NCBI GenBank assembly: GCA_900315745.1
Contig: ONAG01000013.1
Location: 1-64,000 of the forward strand
Length of the DNA: 64,000 bases
Reading direction: 5' to 3'
Source of the DNA: an uncultured Prevotellaceae bacterium
Lineage (GTDB): Bacteria; Bacteroidota; Bacteroidia; Bacteroidales; Bacteroidaceae
Shown here: one piece after another, positions 7,960 through 16,042 of the stretch
How the letters are laid out: each line of letters opens with the position of its first letter
Position numbering within the stretch: the first letter of the stretch is position 1
Program-made: the position numbers and the translations under genes
Notes under the pieces: model-generated
Database searches by the model: none
What the model was told of the DNA's origin: nothing
The model's input: the letters and a program-made list of their open reading frames with translations, nothing else

Positions 7960-9084
7960 TCACTTTTCCAAAGTGGATGCAACTTCTTCGAGCAGACTAA
8001 TGATGGGCAGGTGTTGAGGACACGCATCCTCGCACTGGCCGCATTGTATGCATGATGATGCCTTCTCACCACCGGGACGCCAACCGTAGTCGTTGCGGGC
8101 TGCATTCAGGTCGTTGTACCTCTTATAGACGTTCATCACGGAGAATATCTCAGGAATGTGAATGTCCATCGGGCAACCTGGTGTGCAGTAGTGGCATGAA
8201 GTGCAAGGTATGCCTTGGTTTTGAAGTAGTGCTTCATGGGCTTTTTTCACGATTTCCTGCTCTTCATCGCTCAATGGCTGAAAATGGCGCATATAAGACA
8301 GGTTGTCTTCCATTTGCTCGTAATTGGACATGCCGCTAAGCACCATCATCACGTTGGGTAGTGATGCTGCAAAACGGACAGCCCATGAGGCGAAGGAAGC
8401 ATCGGGATTTGCTGCCTTCAGAATGTCCTTCACATTTTGCGGAGGGTCTGCCAACGTGCCGCCCTTCACGGGTTCCATAACGATGACTGGCTTGCCGTGA
8501 CGGGTGGCTATCTCATAACAGCGGCGTGATGATATCAGTGGGTCTTCCCAGTCTGAATAATTTATCTGGAGTTGCACAAACTCTGCGTCAGGATGTTCGG
8601 TAAGCACTTCGTCGAGCACCTCTGGGGTGTCGTGGAACGAAAACCCATAGTGGCGGATAAGCCCCTCTGCTTTCAGTTTCTTTACGTATTCCCAGATGCC
8701 ATATTTGTCGTACTTTTCCTTGTTGCGTGCATCTATGGCATGAAGCAGGTAGAAGTCGAAATACTTGGCTCCGGTACGTTCCAAACTAATCCTTATTTCG
8801 TCCTTGGCTTCTTCTTCGCTCTTGCAGGCAAAGTCGGCGGCATTGAGCTTGTCTGCCAAATAATAGCTCTCGCGTGGGTAGCGGTCGCAGAGTGCGGCCT
8901 TGGTAGCCGCCTCCGAACCGACATAGACAAAGGCTGTGTCGAAATATTTGCCTCCGGCTTCGATAAAGGCATCTACCATTCGCTTTGTATGTTCCACATC
9001 TATGTCTTGCTTGCCTTCTACTTTTGGCAAGCGCATCAACCCGAAACCTAATTTCATGCAGTCGTCTATCAACTTGTTTTCCAT
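7960..9084 (-). CDS. Aldo/keto reductase with C-terminal 4Fe-4S ferredoxin domain
   Basis: NAD(P)H-dependent oxidoreductase of the iron-sulfur AKR group, 374 residues. The TIM-barrel part shows GFGLMRLP, the catalytic aspartate and tyrosine in FDTAFVY, the lysine in ADKL, and the histidine in FYLLHAI. The C terminus carries two cysteine clusters, CTSCHYCTPGC and CIQCGQCEDAC, each followed by proline, sufficient for two 4Fe-4S clusters. The substrate is unknown. It is a single gene with its own promoter. Confidence 0.93.
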   Translation of the reverse strand: MENKLIDDCMKLGFGLMRLPKVEGKQDIDVEHTKRMVDAFIEAGGKYFDTAFVYVGSEAATKAALCDRYPRESYYLADKLNAADFACKSEEEAKDEIRISLERTGAKYFDFYLLHAIDARNKEKYDKYGIWEYVKKLKAEGLIRHYGFSFHDTPEVLDEVLTEHPDAEFVQLQINYSDWEDPLISSRRCYEIATRHGKPVIVMEPVKGGTLADPPQNVKDILKAANPDASFASWAVRFAASLPNVMMVLSGMSNYEQMEDNLSYMRHFQPLSDEEQEIVKKAHEALLQNQGIPCTSCHYCTPGCPMDIHIPEIFSVMNVYKRYNDLNAARNDYGWRPGGEKASSCIQCGQCEDACPQHLPIISLLEEVASTLEK

Positions 9085-9140
9085 ATATGCTTTTTGTTTA
9101 GTAGGTATTCTCGATTTGCTATGAACAAATAATCTACTTG

Positions 9141-9148
9141 CAAATATA
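9141..9148 (-). promoter_or_regulatory. -7 element for the aldo/keto reductase gene
   Basis: The minus strand reads TATATTTG, an exact TAnnTTTG match, 57 bases before the reductase start. Confidence 0.6.
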
Positions 9149-9217
9149 AGGAAAAAAGTCGATATGTGTGGAATAATCTCGATTGTTTTTCCTTTTTTTG
9201 GTTATCCTTGCCCCCTG

Positions 9218-9276
9218 TTGCGACATACTTATAAGGACTTTTCCTTATTTGTCGCAATTATAGGCGACTGTCGCAA
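9218..9276. repeat. Cluster of GTCGC inverted repeats, possible operator
   Basis: TTGCGAC at 9218-9224 is inverted as GTCGCAA at 9251-9257, with an inner dyad ATAAGGA/TCCTTAT between them. A further GTCGCAA at 9270-9276 forms a compact palindrome with GCGAC at 9264-9268 around a single T. The cluster lies upstream of the aldo/keto reductase promoter (9141) and upstream of the small-RNA promoter (9307-9336). It could be an operator or a structured upstream element; no binding protein can be named. Confidence 0.55.
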
Positions 9277-9306
9277 AGGAATTATTCAAAAACTCTCCAT
9301 ATTGTT

Positions 9307-9336
9307 TTTGTAGGTGGGCAACTCGTCTTAACTTTG
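9307..9336 (+). promoter_or_regulatory. Promoter of the candidate small RNA
   Basis: TTTG at 9307-9310 and TAACTTTG at 9329-9336 are separated by 18 bases, close to the Bacteroidetes -33/-7 arrangement. Transcription would start near 9343. Confidence 0.6.
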
Positions 9337-9342
9337 CATTGT

Positions 9343-9542
9343 CAAAAAGATTTTTAAGTTGATATGTATTAAGGTTATTAAGTAGTTAGTTATTTAAGTT
9401 TATTGGTTAGGTTGATAGATTTAGAATGTTAGATTGAGTTAAATGATTGTTTTTTTAGGTAGTAGTAAAAGTTGAAACAGTTGTAGTTGGGATGTCCTCT
9501 TGCTTGGCAAGGTGCAACGAAACTACAACTGTTTCATTTTTT
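9343..9542 (+). ncRNA. Candidate small RNA of about 200 nt with a C-free 5' half
   Basis: A near-consensus promoter, a 134-base run with no cytosine on the transcribed strand (9344-9477), and a strong 3' hairpin followed by six T residues together outline a discrete transcript. There is no reading frame of credible length in it, and the next gene (cyclophilin) has its own promoter at 9610-9617. The C-free part is rich in GTTAG, GTTGAT and TTAAG and can hardly fold, whereas the 3' end is a long hairpin. It could be a trans-acting RNA or an unusual leader. I cannot assign it to a known RNA family. Confidence 0.5.
9473..9542 (+). terminator. Long nested hairpin with T tract at the small-RNA 3' end
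   Basis: TGAAACAGTTGTAGTT (9473-9488) is exactly inverted at 9521-9536, giving a 16-bp stem. The loop contains a second stem, CTTGC/GCAAG (9499-9503 with 9507-9511). TTTTTT follows at 9537-9542. The stem is unusually long and AT-rich for a plain terminator. Confidence 0.65.
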
Positions 9543-9609
9543 CCTTTTTTATCTCGTTAAAAGATGCTAACATCATCTCTCGTTTTTTAGCTTCTTCCTA
9601 ATTATTCAG

Positions 9610-9617
9610 TAATTTTG
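9610..9617 (+). promoter_or_regulatory. -7 element for the cyclophilin-greA operon
   Basis: TAATTTTG matches TAnnTTTG 27 bases before the cyclophilin ATG. Confidence 0.6.
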
Positions 9618-9644
9618 CACTAACAATTTACATTACCTCAAACA

Positions 9645-10373
9645 ATGAAAGTAAAAATCAATACAATGTTGGGCGACATCGTTGTGCGCCTATATGATGA
9701 GACACCGTTACACCGTGATAATTTCCTAAAACTTGTGAAGGATGGATATTATGATGGGACACTTTTCCATAGGGTAATCAAGAACTTCATGATACAAGGT
9801 GGTGACCCTGATTCCAAAGGTGCACCAGCAGGGAAGATGCTGGGCATGGGTGGACCAAGTTATACAATAGAAGCAGAGATTAAAGAAGGGCTGTTTCATA
9901 AACGTGGCGCTTTGGCGGCTGCAAGGCAGGGAGACGAAGTGAATCCTGAGCGCAGAAGCAGCGGGTCGCAGTTCTATATCGTATGGGGAGATGTTTATAA
10001 GGAAGGACAACTGCGACAATTCTCAAAGCAACTCAGAATGCAAAAGGTGCAAAATGTATTTAATGCTCTTGCAGCAGAGCACCGCTCGGAAATAATGCAG
10101 ATGAGAAGAGATAGAGACCGCGCAGGACTTCAGAATTTGCAAGAAACCCTCGCTGCGGAAGCTGAAAAAAGAGTGGGTGACGTTGGGCTGAATGATGAAC
10201 AAATCAAAATCTATTCTACTCTTGGCGGCACTCCACATCTTGATGGACAATATACTGTTTTTGGAGAGGTGGAAGATGGTCTTGACGTGGTGGAAATGAT
10301 ACAAAACTCCCCAACAGGAAGAGCCGACCGCCCCGTGGATGACATCGAAATGAGAATGACCATTATTGATTAG
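9645..10373 (+). CDS. Cyclophilin-type peptidyl-prolyl cis-trans isomerase
   Basis: Protein-folding enzyme, 242 residues. Core cyclophilin motifs are clear: FHRVIKNFMIQGGDP near residues 41-55, GSQFYIVWG near residue 107, and GQYTVFGEVEDGLDVV near residue 205. A helical, charged insertion of about 75 residues (roughly 115-190) separates the last two, as in other Bacteroidales cyclophilins. No signal peptide is visible, so a cytoplasmic location is expected. greA begins 7 bases after the stop. Confidence 0.93.
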   Translation: MKVKINTMLGDIVVRLYDETPLHRDNFLKLVKDGYYDGTLFHRVIKNFMIQGGDPDSKGAPAGKMLGMGGPSYTIEAEIKEGLFHKRGALAAARQGDEVNPERRSSGSQFYIVWGDVYKEGQLRQFSKQLRMQKVQNVFNALAAEHRSEIMQMRRDRDRAGLQNLQETLAAEAEKRVGDVGLNDEQIKIYSTLGGTPHLDGQYTVFGEVEDGLDVVEMIQNSPTGRADRPVDDIEMRMTIID

Positions 10374-10380
10374 TCGTTTT

Positions 10381-10845
10381 ATGGAATACATGTCACAAGA
10401 AGGCTACGATAAACTCGTGGCGGAACTTCATCAGTTGGAAAGCGTGGAATTGCCACAGGTGAGGGAGGCTATAGCAGAGGCGAGAGATAAAGGCGACCTC
10501 AGTGAGAACTTTGAGTATCATGCTGCCAAGCGTGAACAATCACGACTACTTGGAAGAATACGTTTCAAACAAAGGGTGTTGGCTAATGCAAGGGTTGTCG
10601 ATATGTCAAGGCTTGGCGGTGACTGTGTGAAACTGCTGAGCAAGGTGGAAATGACAAATATGGCTAACAATTATAAAATGACCTACACTATTGTTAGCCC
10701 TCATGAAGCTAATTTCAGCGAAGGTAAAATATCAATCAAGTCGCCTATTGCACAGGCACTATTGAACAAAAAAACAGGTGACATCGTGCAGGTGCAGGTT
10801 CCTGCTGGCATGTTGAAACTACATATCGACAGCGTAAAATTGTAG
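10381..10845 (+). CDS. greA: Transcription elongation factor GreA
   Basis: Rescues backtracked RNA polymerase by stimulating transcript cleavage. About 154 residues from the ATG giving MEYMSQEGYDKL; an earlier ATG at 10366 would overlap the cyclophilin gene. The coiled-coil tip has the acidic motif GDLSENFEYHAAK (usually GDLSENAEYHAAK), followed by the C-terminal FKBP-like domain (ISIKSPIAQALLNKKTGDIVQVQVPAG). Cotranscription with the cyclophilin gene is likely. Confidence 0.95.
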   Translation: MEYMSQEGYDKLVAELHQLESVELPQVREAIAEARDKGDLSENFEYHAAKREQSRLLGRIRFKQRVLANARVVDMSRLGGDCVKLLSKVEMTNMANNYKMTYTIVSPHEANFSEGKISIKSPIAQALLNKKTGDIVQVQVPAGMLKLHIDSVKL

Positions 10846-11007
10846 CGTGTTCTGAGGACTTTCATATTGTTAACAAATATGATAATATGTAAAAGTCATG
10901 ATAATTTTTCCTCTTTCATTAAACTTTTTGATTTGTTTTTGCGTCAAATAGATACAAAACAGCAGGCTGCTATACGCGAATGTATAACTAATTATTAAAA
11001 TAAAGAC

Positions 11008-11511
11008 ATGAAAAAGGTAATTATGATGACTATCATGGCCGCTACTATTTCTTTCTCGGCCATGGCTCAAGAAAATGAACAACGAGGACAGAAATTCGAC
11101 CAGACGGAGATGATCCAAAGGCGCACCGACATGATGGTACAACGTTATGGACTGAATGACGATCAAAAAGCCAAGCTTTTGGAACTCAATAAAGAGTTTG
11201 CTGACAAAATGCCAATGATGGGTTTCCGTAATGGCGGACCAAGAGGCATGGGTGGCGGACCAAGAGGAAACATGGGTGGACAACGCAGACAAGGACCTCC
11301 ACCAGCAATGAATAATGGTGAAAATGGACAAAACCAGCGTCAAGGAAGACCTGAAAGAGGAAATGGACAAAGAAGGTTCAACCCTGAAGCCATGCAACAA
11401 TATGAGGCTGCCCTGAAAGGCATAATGACAGAAGAGCAATATAACAAATATGATGCCGACAGAAAGGCTCGTATGGAACGCAGACCCCAACGCCCAGCAG
11501 GAGATAATTAA
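11008..11511 (+). CDS. DUF4890-type periplasmic protein
   Basis: Small exported protein, 167 residues, with a signal peptide ending SFSAMAQ. It has two short helical segments resembling Spy/CpxP-like repeats (NDDQKAKLLELNKEF and MTEEQYNKYDADRKA). Between them lies a low-complexity Gly/Arg/Asn/Gln/Pro region (GGPRGMGGGPRG and similar). A role in envelope stress or periplasmic chaperoning is only suggested by resemblance to the LTXXQ group. Confidence 0.75.
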   Translation: MKKVIMMTIMAATISFSAMAQENEQRGQKFDQTEMIQRRTDMMVQRYGLNDDQKAKLLELNKEFADKMPMMGFRNGGPRGMGGGPRGNMGGQRRQGPPPAMNNGENGQNQRQGRPERGNGQRRFNPEAMQQYEAALKGIMTEEQYNKYDADRKARMERRPQRPAGDN

Positions 11512-11623
11512 GTTAGTGATAATTTAGGTTTGAGTAATATTGGCTGCCGGAGCCAATGCCAGACAATGACAGTCGGATGGCTTGCAGTCAAATAAGGTAA
11601 TATAGAATGTATCAGGATTCTTG

Positions 11624-11649
11624 CCGTGCCCAATGGGCACGGTTTTTTT
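11624..11649 (+). terminator. Rho-independent terminator
   Basis: CCGTGCCC and GGGCACGG pair around AAT, followed by seven T residues. It ends transcription about 110 bases after the DUF4890 gene. The stretch between holds short dyads such as GGC-TGCCGGA-GCC but no clear gene. Confidence 0.85.
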
Positions 11650-11722
11650 GATTTCCACTGGACGAGCTCTAAAGAAAAACAAATTCTTTATATCGACTGG
11701 CTAATTAATCCTTTTTTTTATC

Positions 11723-11730
11723 TAAATTTG
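11723..11730 (+). promoter_or_regulatory. -7 element for the DUF4738 lipoprotein gene
   Basis: TAAATTTG matches TAnnTTTG, 22 bases before the ATG at 11753. Confidence 0.55.
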
Positions 11731-11752
11731 CAGCTGAAAAGAATGATAGGAA

Positions 11753-12364
11753 ATGAAAAGAATAATTTGCTTTGCTTTTTGCGCAATGATTGGTGTATGC
11801 TTCACGGCATGCAAGAAAGATAAACAAAATGCCCTAAACAACATTATAGTGAAGCCCAAGGAAGTGGTGGAGCCTGATACTGTCGTCCATAAAATGGGAG
11901 AGATAGATACCACCATCGATACGGTGAAATGGGTGGGAAGTACCTATAAGGTGAAGGTGAAAAGATACACTAACGATAGCCTTACCGTCGTAACTGATGA
12001 TAATGGTAAACGTTTTCGTAACAACCTTATAAAAGTGGTCATTGTCAGAAAGGATGGCAGCGAGTTCTTCAATAAGGTGTTTAGCAAGAAAATGTTCGAA
12101 AACTTGCTCGACGAAGATTTCCTTTCCAAGAATGTTCTCCTCGGAATGGTGTTCAATGGAAGCGATGAGGACTGCTTGCATTTCCTCGGTAGTGTGGGGA
12201 AGCCTGACATCCTTACTGAGGAATTTGTGCCCTTTGATGTGACAATATCAAGAATGGGTGATGTGGGCATAAAAAAAGCTCCTCTTGACAAACTGGATGG
12301 AGTCGAGACCAATGGTGACGACAAGGATGCACCACGTGTGGAGCAAGAGGATGGGGTGGAGTGA
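11753..12364 (+). CDS. DUF4738-like lipoprotein
   Basis: 203 residues with a lipoprotein signal peptide cleaved before C20 (GVCFTAC-KKDKQ). The mature part is beta-rich and acidic (DTTIDTVKWVGSTYKVKVKRY, NGKRFRNNLIKVVI). This fits the DUF4738 group of Bacteroidales lipoproteins from memory. Function unknown. Single gene, convergent with the M16 peptidase gene 43 bases away. Confidence 0.7.
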   Translation: MKRIICFAFCAMIGVCFTACKKDKQNALNNIIVKPKEVVEPDTVVHKMGEIDTTIDTVKWVGSTYKVKVKRYTNDSLTVVTDDNGKRFRNNLIKVVIVRKDGSEFFNKVFSKKMFENLLDEDFLSKNVLLGMVFNGSDEDCLHFLGSVGKPDILTEEFVPFDVTISRMGDVGIKKAPLDKLDGVETNGDDKDAPRVEQEDGVE

Positions 12365-12407
12365 CCATGGGGCACTCCTTGTGATGAAAACTTCTTTGCT
12401 CTCCTTG

Positions 12408-15296
12408 CTACTTCCTGAACAAGTCGCTCTCTTTCAAGAATACCACTTTCCCGTATTTTGAAAGTTCGTTGATGTTTAGCTTGCTCTTGTCTCCCACAAT
12501 GCCAAGGGCACGATGTCTTTGGTTGTACTGGATGTGCTCTTGGTAGTATTGTTGCATGTCTTCCATCTTGGCTTTCCGAAAGAGTTGGGCAAGTCCGGTA
12601 TTGTTGTCGTGGTCAAAGCCTTTTGAGCGTAGATTGGCAATGTGTATTCCTATGTTGCGGAAAGATGGGAACTGGGTGCTTAACTCGTTGATGGCTTCTT
12701 GTCTTGACGTGTCGAAATTCTTTTCCAATAATGGCATGTCCCGCAAAAGGGAGTCCACCAGTTCTATGGCTTTCATTGCCTTGTCTCCTTGGGTTCCTAC
12801 AATGGTGCCAAAGCATAATGGGGAATTGGGGGCGGTGTGGCGTGAACGCATGGTGTAGTAGCTTCCTGCTGAGTATGCCATCGAACGAAATTCCCTTACT
12901 TCTTGGAAAAGCACAGAAGACATGCCGCCGCCAAAATAGTCTTTCAGCAGCATGAATGGAACCCGACTCTCCAATGTAGGGAGGGCTGGCACTTGCTCGT
13001 AGGTTAGGAAAAGTGTCTGGCGTGAACGAGGCATGTCGTATATATAGACTATGGGCTCCTCGTAGTATATTACGTCGTCGGTATAATCTATGTGTGGCTT
13101 CTGGCTACGCTCTATGGGTAGTGTTGACCTTACGATGCTTTCCACTTCGTCATTTGCGAGCGAACCGCTATATATGATGTCGCAGGCACTGGTTGTGACA
13201 TCGTTGAATGCAGAGAACATTTCCTCGCCTGTTAGTTTCTTGCTTTCTGCGAGGGTAAGTCTGCGCAGGTAGGTGGAGTTGTCGCCATACATCATCTTCA
13301 ACCGCAAAGCACGCATCACATCACTGTTTTCCTTGCTTTCCGACTTGTTCTCTGCTTTTTTGTTGTTGTTTATCTGGCTTATTGCCTTGGCGTTTGCCTT
13401 GGCGTGGTTCAGGAAATGATTTACAAGTTGCATGGTGGGTTTCAAATGCTTGTCCACACCAACTACGAGCAATTTCACGCTTGATGCATCACTGGTGAAT
13501 GTCATGTCGGCTCCATAGGCTTGAAGAGCGGAGGCAAATTGTTGCCTGCTTAGTGAGTCGGTGCCGATGGTGTTCAATAGCTCACAAGTGGCACCAAGAC
13601 GTGGGTCTGCCTTCTCGCCTCGATTGTATGATATGGTTAGCTCAAACAAATCGTTGATTTCGTTTTTCACTGTGTAGAGTGTGGCTTGCCCACATAGTGG
13701 GGTGATTGTTGCATCGTGAGCGAAATCCAACAAGCGAGGGTCTCTTTCTTCTACAGTCAACTTAGACAGGTATCTTGCATATTCCGACTCCGCATTCTTG
13801 TTCTTGGGCGTCACAGGGGTGTAGTCGGGCTGGCTTATCTTGTCTTTGGGATAGTTGCCTTTTTTCTTCTTGAATCTCACAAATGGAGCCTTGAAATAGC
13901 GTTTTGACACTGCTACAATATCGTCTTTTGTCAATTTGTCTATGGCTCTCACCTTGTCCACGTAGTCTTGCCAACTATGACCGGATGCCATTACTGAAAC
14001 CATCTTTGTGGCTCGGGTGCTGATGGTTTCAAGTTCGCGGGATGCCTCTCGGAATGCTTCTTGCTTCTCGTTGAGGAATCTCGACTCGCTGAACTCGCCC
14101 TTGCATAGACGTTCCACTTGTTCTAAGCAAGCTTTCTCTGCCTTGCTGGTGGAACCTAAAAGGTTGGGTACCAACAAAATCAATGCCACTCCTGCGTCGT
14201 TAAGACTTTGTGTCATTGCCATGGCTGTCATTACCTGATTCTCGTTGGTTAGAGAATCAAGCATTCCTGCTTGACCATTGTAGAGCAATTGAAGTGCTAT
14301 TTTTAGGGCGTTGGCACTAAGTTCGTATTCCGTTGGTGCCTTGTATGCCAACAGTTCAATGTTCACCAATGGGATGGGAAGCTTTATTTCCACCGTACGC
14401 TCCTGGGTGATGTCGGGGAGTGGGGACTTTGCATGATGGGGTGGGGTGCCTTGTGGTATGCGACCGAATGTTCGTTCCAGTAGTGGCAGCAGACCGTCGG
14501 TGTTGATGTCGCCACAAAGCACCAAGCCCATGTTGCATCCTACGTAGTATTGGGAGTAGAATTGGCGCATATCCGAGAGACGGGGATTTTTCAGATTTTC
14601 CGTACTTCCAATTATGGGGTAGGCGTATGGCAGAGTGCCAAATAGTTCACTCATAAGATTCTCGCCTGCCGTCACCAACATGTTGTCGGCGTACATGTTC
14701 TTCTCTTCATAGACAGTCTCAAGCTCTCCTTGGAACAGGCGGAACACAGGATTTATCATTCGCTCGCTGTTGAGCCAGCACAAATGTTCCAGATATTGGG
14801 GAGTGAAAGCATTGTGATAGTAGGTGAAATCCCATGAGGTGGCTGCATTCAGGTCGCTGCCGCCATATTTTGATATAAGACGATTGAATTCATTGGGTAT
14901 GGCATATTCACCTGCCTTTTGGCTCAGGCGGTTGATGTCTTTTTGTATGGTGGAGCGTTGCTGTTCATCCCTTGTGGCAGCCAATTGGTCATAACGGGCA
15001 GAGATGGAGTCGAGCCATGGCTTTTCTTGAATGTAGTCTATTGTTCCAATGGTCTCTGTGCCTTTGAAGAGGATGTGTTCGAAATAGTGGGCTATACCAG
15101 TGTTGGGACAATCTTTCGCACCTGCATTCACCACCACTGCTCCATAAACCTTGGGCTGGCTGTGGTCTTCGTTGAGCCACACGGTCATGCCATTGCTCAA
15201 TTTCAATTCCTTTACCTCAAGAGGTGATGGCGTTTGTGCATTGGCATGACATGCCAATGCAAGCATCATTATGATAGTGGCTGTAGTCTTAGTCAT
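12408..15296 (-). CDS. M16 (insulinase-like) zinc peptidase, exported
   Basis: Two-part pitrilysin/insulinase-type protease of about 962 residues. The start is placed at the ATG giving MTKTTATIIM, which opens a signal peptide ending ACHANAQ; the frame extends further upstream only into the Sel1 gene. The inverted zinc motif is HYFEH, with the third ligand glutamate expected in ETVYEEKNMYADN downstream. The C-terminal half is a second M16 fold without a zinc motif, as is normal for these fused two-half enzymes. It lies 20 bases after the Sel1 gene. Confidence 0.92.
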   Translation of the reverse strand: MTKTTATIIMMLALACHANAQTPSPLEVKELKLSNGMTVWLNEDHSQPKVYGAVVVNAGAKDCPNTGIAHYFEHILFKGTETIGTIDYIQEKPWLDSISARYDQLAATRDEQQRSTIQKDINRLSQKAGEYAIPNEFNRLISKYGGSDLNAATSWDFTYYHNAFTPQYLEHLCWLNSERMINPVFRLFQGELETVYEEKNMYADNMLVTAGENLMSELFGTLPYAYPIIGSTENLKNPRLSDMRQFYSQYYVGCNMGLVLCGDINTDGLLPLLERTFGRIPQGTPPHHAKSPLPDITQERTVEIKLPIPLVNIELLAYKAPTEYELSANALKIALQLLYNGQAGMLDSLTNENQVMTAMAMTQSLNDAGVALILLVPNLLGSTSKAEKACLEQVERLCKGEFSESRFLNEKQEAFREASRELETISTRATKMVSVMASGHSWQDYVDKVRAIDKLTKDDIVAVSKRYFKAPFVRFKKKKGNYPKDKISQPDYTPVTPKNKNAESEYARYLSKLTVEERDPRLLDFAHDATITPLCGQATLYTVKNEINDLFELTISYNRGEKADPRLGATCELLNTIGTDSLSRQQFASALQAYGADMTFTSDASSVKLLVVGVDKHLKPTMQLVNHFLNHAKANAKAISQINNNKKAENKSESKENSDVMRALRLKMMYGDNSTYLRRLTLAESKKLTGEEMFSAFNDVTTSACDIIYSGSLANDEVESIVRSTLPIERSQKPHIDYTDDVIYYEEPIVYIYDMPRSRQTLFLTYEQVPALPTLESRVPFMLLKDYFGGGMSSVLFQEVREFRSMAYSAGSYYTMRSRHTAPNSPLCFGTIVGTQGDKAMKAIELVDSLLRDMPLLEKNFDTSRQEAINELSTQFPSFRNIGIHIANLRSKGFDHDNNTGLAQLFRKAKMEDMQQYYQEHIQYNQRHRALGIVGDKSKLNINELSKYGKVVFLKESDLFRK

Positions 15297-15316
15297 GTTG
15301 TGTTTCTTTTTCTCGG

Positions 15317-15949
15317 TTATTGCAGGTTCTCCAAATAATCTATTGCTGGCTGGTATCCTTGGTTTTTCGCACGCCGTATCCATTTCAGACCTGCGACCTT
15401 GTCTATAGGTACTCCATTGCTGGTCATAAGAAACCAACCTGTGGCAAATTGTGCCTGTGGGTCTCCACCATTGGCTGCAAGTTCATACCAAAAAGCACAC
15501 TCTTCAAGGTTCTTTTCCACACCATCACCATTCCAATATGCGGCTCCCACGTTCTTTTGGGATTGCAAGTGACCTTGAAAGGCGGCTTCTCTATACCATC
15601 TGAAGGCTTTTGTGTGGTCTTCGGGGATGCCTGTACCCAAATAGTAGGCATTCGCAACGTTCACCTGTGACTGCATGTCGCCTTTTGTTGCGGCTTTCAG
15701 GTACCATTCGAACGCCTTGGCTGGGTCTTGAACCACCCCGTCTCCTTTATAGTAGCATTCTGCAACATTGAAACAACCATACACATCGCCTTGCTCCGCT
15801 GCTTTCATATACCACTCAAACGCTAAGGCATGGTCTTCGCGGACACCATATCCGCGCATGTAGCAAACGCCGAGGTTGTTCATCGAACGGGTGTCTCCTT
15901 CCATCGCCATCCTGCGATAAGTGTTGGCTGTCTCTCGTTCCTTGTTCAT
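15317..15949 (-). CDS. Sel1-like repeat protein
   Basis: About 210 residues made almost entirely of five consecutive 36-residue Sel1 repeats, each ending AFEWYMKAAEQG or a variant. I chose the ATG for MNKERETANTYRRM; an ATG at 15997 lies inside the terminator of the preceding gene. No signal peptide is visible, so it is probably a cytoplasmic scaffold protein. It precedes the M16 peptidase gene by 20 bases, but a functional link is not shown. Confidence 0.88.
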   Translation of the reverse strand: MNKERETANTYRRMAMEGDTRSMNNLGVCYMRGYGVREDHALAFEWYMKAAEQGDVYGCFNVAECYYKGDGVVQDPAKAFEWYLKAATKGDMQSQVNVANAYYLGTGIPEDHTKAFRWYREAAFQGHLQSQKNVGAAYWNGDGVEKNLEECAFWYELAANGGDPQAQFATGWFLMTSNGVPIDKVAGLKWIRRAKNQGYQPAIDYLENLQ

Positions 15950-15965
15950 GTGGTATGGTATGCTT

Positions 15966-16010
15966 TTTTCAAAAAGTGAGAAATGCCGGAACTGCATGAG
16001 CCCGGCATTT
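15966..16010 (-). terminator. Terminator after uxaB
   Basis: AAATGCCGG (15981-15989) pairs with CCGGCATTT (16002-16010); on the minus strand the stem is followed by CTCACTTTTT. It sits 33 bases beyond the uxaB stop and separates it from the Sel1 gene. Confidence 0.8.
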
Positions 16011-16042
16011 CTTTTGCTCCGTCATTTTGACGGCAATTTTTC

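Noticed and set aside
9069..9257. 62-codon minus-strand frame upstream of the reductase
   Set aside because: It spans the reductase promoter and a dyad cluster and has low-complexity basic sequence.
10870..11490. 206-codon minus-strand frame opposite the DUF4890 gene
   Set aside because: His/Ser/Phe/Leu-rich antisense translation of a Gly/Arg/Asn-rich gene; the plus-strand protein has a clear signal peptide.
11512..11623. Possible structured RNA between the DUF4890 gene and its terminator
   Set aside because: Short dyads (GGC/GCC, GACAGTC-like) are present but do not make a convincing fold; left as a 3' leader.
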